Source of the DNA: Salticus scenicus
Taxonomy: Eukaryota > Arthropoda > Arachnida > Araneae > Salticidae
Assembly (NCBI GenBank): GCA_963930645.1
Contig: OZ005660.1
Coordinates: forward strand, 203,698,927-203,762,926
DNA: 64,000 nt
Reading direction: 5' to 3'
In this document: positions 11,417 through 23,186 of the stretch, one piece after another
Position numbering within the stretch: the first letter of the stretch is position 1
Layout: the number at the start of each line of letters is the position of its first letter
Program-made: the position numbers and the translations under genes
The notes under the pieces: model-generated
What the model saw: only the letters and a program-made list of their open reading frames with translations
The model's database searches: none
What the model was told of the DNA's origin: nothing

Positions 11417-12301
11417 TTTAATGAAACACCCCGAAGAGCAATGCTCCTGCATATAAATTTTTTTTTCCCAGTTGACTATCACTGTTATAAATAAATCTTT
11501 TTAATTTCATAATGGTTTTTAAAAATTATTTCTCTTTATATACATTTATACAAAATTTTATCCTATACCACCAAGGCCTGATTATCCAAAAGGCTCAGAA
11601 AGCACAAGCTTCCCCTCTAAAATTTAAGAGGGGGCCCCATAAGGATTAAAAACATGGTCTTGAATTTTTTGTTTCATATTTTCACACTGAGATTGAATTT
11701 TTTCTGAGACAGGTTACCTAAAACAAGACAAAACACTCACTATTTCGGGAAAAATCTATTATTTAACCTCAAAAATCTGAATGTTCTTAATAAAAAAGTT
11801 GTATGATTTTAATGTTCTGTGTAGAAACCACCCAGATGTATGAAAAAAAAAAATAATAATAACAAACACACACTATTTTTTGGTCTATAGCATTTTTATA
11901 TTACAATATGCAACAGGAAAACAAGATTTTCCAAACTGAAAGGGGGTCCCGAAATGATGCTGAGCTTCCCCTAGCTTCAAAGCTTAATCGAGCCCTGTAT
12001 ACCACCATGTCAAAAGTTTAGAAAAAATAGGATGGCAATGCCACCTGTGGGATGATTTTCACTTAAAGTTGATAGGCACTAATTTACGTCAAGGTGCAAC
12101 TACATGTCAATTTTTAAGAAATTCTGTGCAGTAATTCCTGAGATAAAGTTGCAACAAAATTTTGTTATGCACACAAATAGAGACAGGCATTTTCTAAAAA
12201 TGGTCAAATAGGGTGCTAGACCTCTCAAAACATGTAAATCCATTGGCAACCCAATATCAAATATTTTTACGAATCCAATACTTTCTTCTATTAAATATAG
12301 A
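11417..12301 (-). mobile_element. Helitron B, 5' part, with nested hAT
   Basis: On the minus strand the sequence starts with TCTATATTTAATAGAAGAAA and continues with TTGGATTCGT, an AT-rich leader, AAAATG.CTGTCT and the GTGCCTATCAACTTT region. All of these recur in the Helitron B copies at 36005-36663, 58113-59298 and 59601-60315. The 3' hairpin end is missing. A hAT element (11572-11997) interrupts it. Confidence 0.75.
11572..11997. mobile_element. hAT element nested in Helitron B
   Basis: It is flanked by an exact 8 bp direct repeat TATACCAC (11564-11571 and 11998-12005), the hAT hallmark. The ends are CAAGGCCTGATTATC and, reverse-complemented, CAGGGCTCGATTAAG. The paralogous Helitron B copies at about 58973 and 61208 keep the uninterrupted site (TCCTATAYCACC), which confirms the insertion. 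The 426 bp body has no transposase. Confidence 0.88.
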
Positions 12302-12501
12302 AGAAAGTAAAAAAAAAATTAATGGATATGAAATATTAGGTACTGAGTAATTCCGTTAACAAATTTGCTTATAGGAATAACATGATTTGGCTGCCAGAGA
12401 CGAGGAAATTTTAAGAGGTAGAGAGAAGCCTTAAGACATCTATAAAAAAAAAAAAAAAAATCTCAACAAATTGATTTTGTTTCTAATAAGAGTTGTAAAT
12501 T

Positions 12502-12871
12502 CTGTACTGATAAGTATAAAGGATTTAAGTCCAAAAATGTCGATTTTGAGTTAAGTACATAGTCAGACTCAGAAGAAAATTCTCAATCGATTGGTATAAA
12601 GGATTTAAGTCCATGTCATTTAGTCTTTGAGAAAATCCATTGGTAAAAAAAAGGTTCAAGTTAGAAATTTAGCATTCATGTTTGGTATAAAATATTTAAT
12701 TCGATTTTTTTCTGTTATTAAATGAAGGTTGACAATCACTGTGGTATAAATCAACGAAATCTCTTTTTCCCAATTGATTCTTCTGATTTGTTTTTAGTTA
12801 GTTTAACTTTATTTTTTGTCTCCTGAAAAATCAAGAATATGGACTTAAATCCTTTATACTTATCACTACAG
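12502..12871. mobile_element. MITE family M4, copy 2
   Basis: Second copy of the family at 4495-4872, aligned along its whole length. The termini are CTGTACTGATAAGTATAAAG and its inverse with one change. It is flanked by a 4 bp direct repeat AATT (12498-12501 and 12872-12875). Confidence 0.87.
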
Positions 12872-13204
12872 AATTATTCCCAAAAAGTTTATATTTGTAA
12901 TTTGTCTTTTATTAGTAAACCAAATTAAAAAAATAAATAAATAAGATTCATTAAACCCAAACTTTCCTTAAATTAAGGCTTGTTATATGCGAGTTTGATT
13001 GTATAAAAAGAAAATTTATAGCAACCTTTTTGCTAGGTAGCAAAACCATTAGTTAATATTGATGCAGTATGGGGCCAATTTTCTATATTATTGCTTCAAC
13101 AGTTGCATTTTTATATATTAGAATATTTTGCAAGATATTTTGATATGATGGCATAACAGCGAAACTAATTACAATAAAATGCTAAAGCTTCTGCAATGCT
13201 TACA

Positions 13205-13375
13205 CAGTCAAACCTTGTTAACGTGAATTACTTTTAACATGAATCGTTTCCATAATCCCCGTCAAAACGAAGGTTATTTTAGTTATATGAAGATTAGTTA
13301 CTGATAGCATGAACTACTGATAACAAGAATAAATTTTTTATCCCCCTTGAGGTTCACGTTAACGAGGTTCAACTG
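13205..13375. mobile_element. pogo/Tc1-like MITE, copy 2
   Basis: The ends are CAGTCAAACCTTGTTAACGTG and its inverse ACGTTAACGAGGTTCAACTG followed by TA. It shares its interior with the copies at 2540 (inverted orientation of the core) and 34327. Confidence 0.82.
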
Positions 13376-15289
13376 TATTAATGTAAATTAAATCTTTTTC
13401 AGCAGCTAGCTGTTAACTTGCATTGACTTACAATGAAATATGTTTTCTACTTGTGATTTTACTTTGTCTGTTAGAAGAGCTTTTTAGTTTTCTCTCAAAA
13501 AATAAAAAATTATGTCCACAAACTAGCCATGAATGTGTGTAATATGAATTCTAGTTTAAATTAAGAACTTTGACAGACATTCTATATGTATGTTTGGGTT
13601 TAATTTAAAAAACACATTTTATGTTGTATTGTATAAAGTTTTCTTTGTTGCAATGAAGATGTCTATTAAAATAGATTTTAGTTTATTTTTAAAGATGTTT
13701 CATTTCTTTGTCATATTTAATACTCATAACATTAAGAATGTTAGGGTGCCACAATAGCAAGAATATTTTTAAATGTGTAGGCAAATTACTGCAGCAAGCA
13801 CAGAATAACACCAGAAACAGCATATCATGAAATACTCTCAGGATACAGTTATGCAGGAAAATTAAATAAAGCAGCTCACGCCGATAAAAATAAGTAGGAA
13901 TTTAAGATACCTAGATAACCACACTGTTTTGAACAGGGGGTTATCAACCTACCACTCACTTTTGTGTCTGTTTGTAGTTAAATTTTCTAACCACCTACCT
14001 ATTCCACAAAAATGGTGATTAAAGTAGAGAAGTAACTTTATGAAATTTATAAAACAGATATATATATAGACATATTACTTTTCAGCCTTTTTAAAACTTT
14101 CTGGACATGTGTAGGAAGGGAGGGGGGGGGAATCAACCTGAATTAGTGCAATATATTATTAACAATTTCTATGCGATTGGCTTTCAAGAAATGTCAAATT
14201 TAAACTTGGAGAAAATGAAAAAGAAATAGCACTTCAACTGCATTTTCCTAATGAACTTGAACTACATTATTTTGCTAATCAATTGCCCCAGCAAACAATG
14301 CTTCTATAGAATAAACTGATTTTCATGTATATGCAAGGAGTTTGTCTGTTTTTTAAGCACTTACAACTATTTTAATTATAATTAATATGATATTCAATAT
14401 AAGATTTATTGTTCTGATTTTGCTTATTGTGTGTACATGTATGCAATCAGATTTAACATTTTTATTATTGAAAAATTTATATTGTGTCAGTTGCTTGATA
14501 CCACTTTTGAGATGGAGGAGGGGGGGGGGGGTCGTGAAAAGCTCACCCTTTTTTTCTGTAAGCTTGTACCATTTCTGTATAGTATGTTAAAGCATTTATC
14601 CATTTCAATGTTTTTAAAACGTGAATTAAATTTAAAAGAAAGAAAATGCTTCAGCAGCGGACAAAACCCTATCGCCGACTGTAAAAGCTGGAATGCTCAC
14701 TAATAGATGGTAGGACTGAATTGGATACCACTGGTTTAGACCCATGGTTTAGTGTTCAGTTTATAGTAACACAACTTCTATTGTCCTATGCAGACCCATG
14801 TAAAATTTGTAGTGACCTATTTTAATGGGAACTTATGCGGTTAATATGATAGTGCAGAAAAATTTCAGATAAACTCTGAATTTAAGAAATGGTAATGCAA
14901 TCTCTCATTATTTTAAATTCTTCCATAATTATTTGATTATCATATTTATATGAAAGGAAATCCAGCAGAACTAGAAATTTTTAAGCAAAAGAATTAAAAC
15001 TGCACAGACATGCAATTATTTTGAATCATGATAACTGAATACACCATAGATATAGTAATAAGACATAGATTGATCATTGAGAGGGGAAAAGTGATACCTT
15101 TTTTAATCGGGAAAAGACAGCCATTTTACTCCCTTATGGATGTATTTCTCCGAGTGAATATACACGGGAATACACATAGGTAATTTAGCAAGTAAAATTT
15201 ATGCACTAAAAGAGAATGAAAAAATCCAGATACCCCTTTTTCTTTCTCTTCGTTTTTCTTTTCTTTTTTTTTTTTATTATACTCTAGTA
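13376..15289. other. No gene recognised
   Basis: AT-rich sequence. G-rich runs occur near 14121 and 14520. No exon with plausible splice sites and a known domain was seen. Confidence 0.45.
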
Positions 15290-15479
15290 TACTCATGTCT
15301 GCAGAAAACTGTCTTTCTTTCGGCATTTATTATTATTATACTTCTTTGAGATAAAAATCGTCTGCATTCATCATGAAAAATAATTTTAATAAATTATAAT
15401 TTAATAAATTGTTTGTATTGCGTAAATTTGTATAGGATTATATATGGAAGAAAGTCTTGTGGTGGCCACAACATACTAG
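15290..15479 (+). mobile_element. Helitron B 3' end fragment
   Basis: This matches the 3' 180 bp of the copy at 59601-60315: AAACTGTCTTTC, GATAAAAATCGTCTGCATTCAT, then the terminal hairpin TTGTGGTGGCCACAA and CATACTAG followed by T. The 5' end was not found upstream. Confidence 0.8.
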
Positions 15480-16730
15480 TTATTTATTAAAACTTTCGTG
15501 GCTGCTAGCTACATTTAAAAGAATTTTGAGAATTCCATATTACTTACTAATATAAAATATTAAAAAATATTCCATTAATTATGAAAAAATTTTTCTGAAA
15601 TGAAAATTTCTAATTATGAAAAATTTTTATGAAAAATCCCCATTTCTTTTCATATATTTATTAGAACACTTAAAAGCCGTGCAATATTTCGGCATTTTCA
15701 AAATTCATTAATAATCTCTTCTATTACTATTTTCGAGCTTTAACTCTCTAATGGCTGATGCCAAAAAACTTTTTCAGCATCAAAAATCTTTGCTCGTTAA
15801 CATGGGGATGATAGATCTAAAAAATTACTATATCTATGGAATACACTCCATCAGGCAAAAAATAAACAGGTATACAGGCTACATGAAAGAAACAGTGCAG
15901 TGCCCTGAATTCAGGAAGGATGTATTACTGCATGGGCAAATCGGGCATTTGCTTAAGACCACCAGATTTGAATAGCACCTAAATTGTTAGAGTTTTGTAA
16001 TGTGCTTTCATCTCAATCAATATTTATATACAATCAACTCCCTCTAATCTACAAAAATTTTGTCGAAAAACTGTGCAGATTGTAGGATTTTGCGAATTGT
16101 AGGTCAATGTCATTATTTACATTTTTCTTTTACAGATACAATTATACGAAGATAAATAATTTAACCCTTAAATACATGAATTTTTATTTTTAATAAATAA
16201 TATTTGAAATCAACCGGAAAATGGGTGAAGTTAATGGGAAAAAAATAAATCCATATAAGATTTTTTTCAAAAAAAAAAAAAAAAAAACGATGTATTTCTA
16301 CATCATCAAAATAAACTATACATTTTTTTCCCTTATAAATTTAGTATGTGCAAAAATATAAATATTATTCATTACTCTTACCTTGTTTCTATTCAAAAAA
16401 AAATTTTCCTTTATGTTTTTATTACTTTTTATATAAATAATTATAATTCGTAACACCCTTGCCAGAATGAAATTTTACAAATTTCCCCATAGAATAACAT
16501 GGACTTTGATTGTCAGCAAGTATAGGTATTGTACTCTCTTAATCCATTAAGGGTACTTGGTAGTCAGGTTCTTTCCTTTCTCCTTCCTCATGAAAACCAA
16601 TGGGGGTTTTGTTACTTTATATTATCAGGATATCTTGTTCAAGAATAAAGTTTTTTCAATTCTATTTTTTTTTAATACCACTATTTGAATATATTGCCTT
16701 TTTTCTTCGTGAGTAATTTAAAATATAGTT
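15480..16730. other. No gene recognised
   Basis: AT-rich sequence. A 74-codon open frame at 15751-15975 has no recognisable domain and no supporting splice sites. A small inverted repeat near 16035-16105 (CTACAAAAATTTT with GATTGTAGG) may be a decayed transposon end. Confidence 0.45.
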
Positions 16731-17270
16731 AACCATAATAATTATATCTTCCACAACAACGATATCTATCTGCAACAATTAGGCATCCCACAAGGAGGTT
16801 GTAGCTCCAGTATTTTGGCAAATCTCTATCTTTATTATTATGAAAAGCAAATTTGCAATGATGATGTTCGATTTTATCGTTACATCGATGATATTATTGT
16901 ATTTTATCTCAACAAGAACTCACAAAATGGCTTTTCCTTCAATTATCCACCTAATTTAAAGCTAACTCAAAATACTCTGACTAATCAATCAATTAACTTT
17001 TTAGATCTCAAAATAATCATTGATGGTAATAAACTTTACACAGATATCTATGACAAACGGCAAGATTTTTGTTTTAATGTAAACTTATTTACACATTTTA
17101 ATTCATGTCTGCATCTTTCGGCATTTAGAAACATCATCATTAACCATTTATTTCGAATTAATAATTTATGCTCTGCAAAGTTTAAAAACAAGAATATTAA
17201 TAAACTGATCACAGCCACTGCTAAAATGGGTTTTCCTAAAAACTTTGTATTTTCTATTTTATATCCTTAA
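16731..17270 (+). pseudogene. Penelope-like reverse transcriptase, C-terminal half
   Basis: The frame is open for about 180 codons to TAA at 17268. It shows reverse-transcriptase motifs in order: GIPQG (B' region, about 16782), RYIDDIIVF with the catalytic YxDD (about 16878), INFLDLKI (about 16995), then a thumb-like segment with RINNLCS and a KMGFP box. The FLDxxI and RxxxLCS signatures are those of Penelope-like elements. The fingers domain and first catalytic Asp are absent, no start codon fits, and no GIY-YIG domain follows; instead there is an A-rich tract at about 17287. It is a 5'- and 3'-truncated copy. A related cellular or other RT family is possible but less likely. Confidence 0.78.
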
Positions 17271-17734
17271 CCATGTCTCTGTCAGTACAAAAAAAAAAAA
17301 AAAAAGCTGTGTACACTCTTGTGTATATCAACAAAAAAATTATAAAATAATAATAGACAATAAAAAAGGTGGAGGTTGGGTGGGCAGATGTTTGATTATG
17401 GAGGTGGGGTGGTGTTGTAAGGCTGGATGGTTGGGTGGGTTTGTGAAATTAAAAAAAAAAAAAAAAAAGTAGAAGGCTTGTTGCATTTGCTTTGTATTAC
17501 TATGCAAACTTTCATTTTCCAATAAAATTTCAGATTTTTCCTTTTTGAGTTGTCAACTATATTTAATGTTCTAATTATACTGTTAAACACAATGTGATCA
17601 ATCGGTGAATTTCATTGTGGCTTCGTGGTTTCATTGTTGTTCATCTGCTTTGAAATTTTGCATTTTTAAATCCATATGGGTCCTGTTCTGGTTGTGGCAG
17701 GCTGGGGGAGTGTTGCCGGCGTAAAACTAGTGTA
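17271..17734. other. No gene; GT-rich spacer
   Basis: An A-rich tract follows the RT fragment, then a GGTGGG/GGTTGG-rich stretch (17369-17445) and a second A-run. No gene was seen. Confidence 0.45.
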
Positions 17735-17928
17735 ACCCCACAGGCAAGTCACAAGTCTTGCCGCCTGCCTCCTTCTTCCTATCTTGTGTTTCTTGGGTTG
17801 TTTTTTCATTAATTTTGATAAGTTTATGGTTTTAAGTTAAGATTTGTTGTTTTACTTTATTGATTCGTTTGTCTTACAGGCTGTTAATTAATAGATCTGG
17901 TTTCTTTACATTAGTGTATTTCATCCAC

Positions 17929-17959
<31 letters not shown>

Positions 17960-18037
17960 AATCTTATTGGTGATTGGTGTTTCAGTGATCATGTATCTGT
18001 TGCTTGGCTTCTACTATGCTTAATAGATCATCTTTAT

Positions 18038-18071
<34 letters not shown>
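17735..18071 (+). repeat. Dispersed repeat R2, copy 2, with (TA)n tail
   Basis: Inverse-oriented homologue of 1390-1692. It ends in a (TA)n tract at about 18039-18071. It is well conserved, so the family is fairly young, but no protein or promoter motif was identified. Confidence 0.75.
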
Positions 18072-18074
<3 letters not shown>

Positions 18075-18817
18075 CAAGCAAATTTAAGTCTAATTTTTTA
18101 TCTCAAAAAGAAATATTTAACTTTTTTTTTTTCAAAAAATTGCTTCCTGAGATACAAGGTGACATGATAAAAAGCGAAATTAAAAAAACAGAATTTGAAA
18201 ACTTTATTCTTGAATAAGATATGCCGATAATACAAAACAACAAAAATCCCATTGAATTACATTGGGAATCAGGAAGGAAGGTATACGACTCTAAGCACTC
18301 TTAAACGTAAAAGCTCCCATTGCAGAAACTGATTGATTTTTTTTTTTTTCTACACGTAATTAAGATAATATATATAAATATTGAAATGCCTAGTTTTGTT
18401 GGTAATTTTTTCAAAAAGTTTTGTAATGTAATTTTTAATTATTCAAGCACAATTGCCTGTTTCTACTGCATAAGAAAAAAAAAAAAAAATCACCAAAAAA
18501 TAACTCATTCGAGTGCAGTGGTTTTAAAACACTCAATATGAAAGAAAACAGTTTTTTTTTTTTCCTTAAATTATAACAAATAGGGTTATCAAAAGAAGTA
18601 AATTTAAAAGGGTTCTGCAGTTTATCTACATCTATTTTACCCCTATTAGGTGCCAAGTCTCCTATTTTGAACCATATATCTTCTACCAAAATAAAATTAT
18701 TTTAATTATTTAAACTACGTATGGTTAGATATACACAGTGAGATTCATGCAGCGGCGTTTAATAGGTTAACTCCCTGGAGTCTACCATACCATGGGCTCG
18801 TAGACATTTTATCACTA

Positions 18818-19666
18818 CAGGGTTGCCACAAGCTACTAAAAGGCAACTATTTTCAGCCTGAAGAGACTGTGGCAACTTTTTTGACCCAAAAAGCTTGAAA
18901 AAGCAACTATTTTCACAAAAAGGCAACTATTGGGATACTATTTTTCACCTTTTGCAAAATTCTTCCAGAAATATCAGAAAAACCTTTCAGAGAGAAATAT
19001 TTTCTATTCATTTTATAAACAATTCCATATCTTAATCTTTTCACCTTTTATTTATTTATTTATTTTTTACCACTTTAAAATATGGTATATCCCTGATGTT
19101 GACCCAGAAATAGGTGGAACATCCATCCAATGAGAATGTAGAAATAGCACCAGACATGACATATGCAACTAGTAAGCTGGCCAATTTGCTTATTGCAAAT
19201 GGCTACTAGTACACTCCTGTGACCTGTTATGTCCTTCCTCACCCTAATTTCAAATAAGAAAAAATAATAAAATTATAAAAGAAAGCTTTTTTAGTAAATC
19301 AGATAAGGAAGAATACAGCAAAAGAAACATAAGCTCCTAAGAGCGAACAATACTTAATCTTTTCAACAACCAAATCCCATGTTATTCTATGGGAAAATTT
19401 GTTTCCATAATGATTCATTGCCTAAAGTATTTTTTTTTTTTTTTTTAATTCAATTTTCACATTCAGAAGTTTTTTTTTTTTTTTTTAAATGGTATATTTA
19501 AATTGAATAGTAAGAAAATGTGTATGGTTTTTATTCTTTAATGATCATTAGCATGTGATATTTAAGCCAAAATTTTGGTCACTAGGTTACTATTTAGGCA
19601 ACTATTTTAATGCTTCTAGGCTACTAAAGCAACTATTTTTGTTCTATTTCTTTTGTGGGAACCCTG
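18818..19666. mobile_element. hAT-like element with 5 bp TSD
   Basis: The ends CAGGGTTGCCACAAG and, reverse-complemented, CAGGGTTCCCACAAA are inverted repeats. An exact 5 bp direct repeat CACTA flanks the element (18813-18817 and 19667-19671). AGGCAACTATT motifs are repeated at both ends. The 849 bp body has no transposase. A fragment of its interior lies at about 1727-1830. hAT membership is inferred from the CAGGGTTGC terminus; the 5 bp duplication is atypical of classical 8 bp hAT elements. Confidence 0.8.
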
Positions 19667-19938
19667 CACTACCAATGGTTCTCGGCCTGTTTTTTCTTGG
19701 TTTTACTAAATTATTTGTTGCAATGTGTTTTATCATTTCTTTATGTTTAACATGAGTTCTGTATAGTTAAATTACTTTGTGTATATTCATTTGATCTTAA
19801 AGATAAAACAAAGAATAATTCAGTATGTAAAAAAAGAAAAAAAAACAAAGCATGAAGTGGTTTGAATATTTTATTACAATTGTAAAACTTAAATAAAAAA
19901 AAAATGATGATTTTTACATGAAAAAGATTTAAAAAATA

Positions 19939-21383
19939 CAGGGTGATTATAATCAAAGTTACGATTTCAAAGCGCTATAATTTTAAAACTACCCATCAGA
20001 GCGATTTGATATTTTACCAGAGCAGTCGATAGGCAATGGAATTTTGTTTGGCAAAAGAATAAAAAATGTTCCAAAATGTGCCGTTAACTATCCGTAAAGT
20101 ATTTGTTTCATTAAGCTCCTCTTTTTCTCTTTTCACTATGACTGGTTTCCGCTGTAAACACGTATTCTTGTCTTTTTGCTAAAAAATTGTAGTAAACCCT
20201 TGAAGTCTATTGTCAGAGTTGCTACGGCACCTCGAAAACAGGGAAAACCTGGAAAACTCAGGGAATTTGAAAATCTATTAAAAAGCAGGGAAAACTCAGG
20301 GATTTTCCAAATTTATTGCAAAAACAGGGAAAGTTCAAGGAATTTTGAAATTTTTTGGAAAAACATTGAAAAATTTTTTCACAATCAAATATTTTTAAAA
20401 TTTTTGGTGCTTTATAATGAATCAGTTGTGTTTTTTCTCCCTAACTATAGTAAGTTAATAAAATGAATATACCCTAAATATGTTCAATTAACTTGTAAAC
20501 AGGTTAGATTCTAATGCTGCATGATTGCGTGTCATCTATTTTACTTCTAAAAGGGACAGGGAAAACTCAGGGAATTTTTTCTCCTGATTTGTGTAGCAAC
20601 CCTGATTGTTTCCTGCTATTCCATTGCGTTACTAACAACATTCCTGTGTTTAATGAGTCCATTTAGAGCCCCTAAATAAAATAATAGGCCAGCGCATCAC
20701 TGCCATTTTTTTGCCTCCGAAGAGGACAGCATTCCCGCTTGGCGTCCTTATCGCTTCCCTAATGATTTTAAGAAATCTTGATCTGTAGCTAATTCGGTCA
20801 AGATAAGAACAACAAACAAAAATAATATTCTTAAAAACACATTTTTTTCACAGTACATTCTCAGGATGTCATTTTATTCTGAGGATATCCTATGGATGTA
20901 CTAGAGTAAGATGTGTTGTTAGGGCGGTTTCTGTTTCGTTCACAAAATGTCGCCAAAACTCAAATACACAGTCTGCGAACACTTTATATTCACTTCTTGA
21001 ATGATTATAGCAGTTTATCGCTAAACAAACTTCCATATCAATGTTTACTTAGCTAAAATTATGAAATATAATAAAACATGTTACTTTAAAGTAACGTAAT
21101 ACGATAAAAAATAATGTTTGTCTTTTGTTTATCAGAGAAACTCGCTGGGTATATGTGGCAACCCTAAGGCGACAAAATGCCTGATGCTCCAGCTCGTATA
21201 TATAGGAGCCTTAAGTCCATTTAAGCGTTTCCCCTGACATTACCATCTATAAGAACATATTGGAATTATTTCTTTCCTCCCCCAAACAAAATTTCATTGC
21301 CTCACGATTGCTCTGGTAAAATATCAAATCGCTCTAATGGGTAATTTTAAAATTGTATCGTAACTTTAATTATAATCCCCTTG
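19939..21383. mobile_element. mariner/Tc1-like element with ~110 bp TIRs
   Basis: The left end CAGGGTGATTATAATCAAAG and the right end, reverse-complemented, CAAGGGGATTATAATTAAAG continue as inverted repeats for about 110 bp (shared AGAGCGATTTGATATTTTAC). TA flanks both ends (19937-19938 and 21384-21385). There is no transposase open frame; a hAT-like element (20214-20604) is nested inside. Confidence 0.85.
20214..20604. mobile_element. hAT-like element with 5 bp TSD, nested
   Basis: The ends CAGAGTTGCTACGGC and, reverse-complemented, CAGGGTTGCTACACA are flanked by ATTGT (20209-20213 and 20605-20609). The interior repeats AGGGAAAACTCAGGGAATTT several times near both ends. The same 5 bp duplication length is found at 18818-19666, supporting one related group. 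Confidence 0.82.
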
Positions 21384-21717
21384 TATAACCAACCACACAC
21401 TTATACATTTACACATTTGTCATAAAAGTAATGATAATAAGGCATCTTTGGTATGAAATTGAAAAAAATATATATATTTATTTGTAATTATTTTTTCCCA
21501 CAAAAATATACAAAATAAAAAACACAAACACATAAACAAAATGTGTTGACATTTTAAGAGTATTATAAGAGTAAAATAAACAACACATAACATAAATTAT
21601 TAAAAAGTACCACAAAATTGGCGTTTAAAAGTAATAAGTACAAAACTTCTCATAACAGTTTTTTTAGCTCAAAAAAAATACATGACCCATTATAAAAATT
21701 ATTTAAAACGAAGTTAT
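21384..21717. other. No gene recognised
   Basis: AT-rich sequence between the mariner-like element and the Penelope palindrome. No feature was seen. Confidence 0.4.
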
Positions 21718-21757
21718 AATTCATATTTAAAATAAATTCAATACCTTTATTTATCTT

Positions 21758-22141
21758 CGTTCATGGCAGAAAACTTTTTTGCGAGGGGATCCCCTGCATC
21801 AACGGTGCCGACTGCTCTTCGTGGATGGCGGCTGCTGAAGTCTTGATCTTCGCTTTTATTTTCGTACAGGTGACGCCACACTTTCTCAATCTCTGTCGAT
21901 TCGTGCTCGTTAATGACGTAATTACTGTGCGCGATTTCAATGCTTTCCTTTAAAAATGCGTAGTTTTTGGTTATTGTAGTTAGCGATTTTTGTAACTTTA
22001 TTGAAATCTATATTTATATTGTTTTCAGGATAACATCTAGCTAACGCGGTGTTATTTCGATTGAATTTGATGTCGTTTTGGTGTTCTTTAATTCTGGTTT
22101 TGATTTTCCTTTTAGTATTTCCTATATAGTTGTATTCTTCA
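21758..22141 (-). pseudogene. Penelope-like GIY-YIG endonuclease, left palindrome arm
   Basis: On the minus strand the frame reads NYIGNTKRKIKTRIKEHQND, the YIG half of a GIY-YIG nuclease with the conserved R and EH. A conserved C-terminal tail follows, containing TKIANYN, KVWRHLYEN and AGDPLAKK, and ends at TAA (21758). One extra base near 21955 breaks the frame between the two halves. It is the C-terminus of a Penelope-like retroelement; the RT domain is absent. It forms the left arm of a head-to-head palindrome with 22150-22696. Confidence 0.8.
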
Positions 22142-22149
22142 TTTTTATG

Positions 22150-22696
22150 ATTTTTAAAAGGAAAGTTACTAACACCAAAACAACATCAAATTCAATCGAA
22201 ATACCACCGCGTTAGCTAGATGTTATCATGAAAACAATATAAATATAGATTTCAATAAAGTTACAAAAATCGCCAACTAGGAAAAGCATTGAAATCGTGC
22301 ACAGTAATTACAGTCGGTAACAAAAGTGTCCGAACACTAGCAAAAATTCCTATGTATAAAAAGTACACTTAATACAGTTTTGTTAAATAAATCCTTGTCG
22401 AATCCTGTTCTTAGTCTGTCTAAGAACATGATTCGATAAGGATTTATTTACCAAAACTGTATGAAGTGTATTTTTTTCACATAGGAATTTTTGCTAGTGT
22501 TCGGACATTTTTGTTACCGACTGTACTTCATTAACGACCACGAATCGGCAGAGATTGACAAAGTGTGGCGTCACCTGTACGAAAATAAAAGCAAAGATCA
22601 AGACTTCAGCAGCCGCCATCCACGAAGAGCAGTTGGCACCGTTGACGCAGGGGATCCCCTCGCGAAAAAGCTTTCTGCCATGAACGAAGATAAATA
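22150..22696 (+). pseudogene. Penelope-like GIY-YIG endonuclease, right palindrome arm
   Basis: Inverted copy of 21758-22141. It keeps the tail INDHESAEIDKVWRHLYENK and AGDPLAKKLSAMNEDK with its stop. A roughly 30 bp stretch present in the left arm (near ANYNN) is missing here, and a Tc1-type MITE (22311-22523) splits the frame. The two arms diverge by point changes, so the duplication is not very recent. Confidence 0.8.
22311..22523. mobile_element. Tc1-like MITE with long TIRs
   Basis: The 213 bp element is almost entirely two inverted arms starting CAGTCGGTAACAAAAGTGTC, with TA on both sides (22309-22310 and 22524-22525). The left Penelope arm keeps the uninterrupted site (about 21920), which shows the insertion directly. 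Relatives lie at 31713-32035. Confidence 0.92.
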
Positions 22697-23186
22697 AAGG
22701 TATTGAATTTATTTTAAATATGAATACATGACCCTTCGTCAGGTAAATAATGTTGTGGGCACAAGTGCTGCACACAAAGCTGCATATTGTTACAAATTTT
22801 GCATTTTATGGTTTATGGTGTTTATTCAAAGTTTTGTATGCTTATAACATATGTTATTTTACAAAAATGAAACAATCAAAGTGTAGCTAACGTTGAATAA
22901 TGAATTAAAATTATTTCACAATAAATACCAGTCAATCTAGAAATAATCAGAGTACAATGTGTGATATTTTTTTAAGAAAGAAGAAAAAAAAAAGCGTAAG
23001 TTACCAGGTAATAATTCATTAATCAGATGTTCATAAAAAATATGAATTTTTTAAACAAATATCATAGATTCCAAAAACACAAAAAATTGTTTCAGGTTGA
23101 AATATTCTATACTCTTCCTTACAGTTAATATTTTTTTACATTTGATTAAATTAACATAACTTTTACTAAATGTAGTCTACAACTGA

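Larger units (their letters stand above)
11058..13001. mobile_element. Possible pogo/Tc1-type element, composite
   Basis: The sequence CAGTCAAACTCG preceded by TA (11056-11057) and its near inverse CGAGTTTGATTG followed by TA (13002-13003) could be the two ends of one TA-inserting element about 1.9 kb long, now filled with other insertions (11417-12301, 12502-12871). Only about 12 bp of terminus supports this. Confidence 0.33.

Noticed and set aside
15751..15975. 74-codon open frame starting with ATG
   Set aside because: No family was recognised. The length is within chance expectation for this composition, so it is left unannotated as a gene.
16731..17270. Telomerase or retroviral-type reverse transcriptase
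   Set aside because: The YIDD box occurs with FLDLKI and RINNLCS signatures typical of Penelope-like elements, and no RNase H, integrase or LTR is visible.
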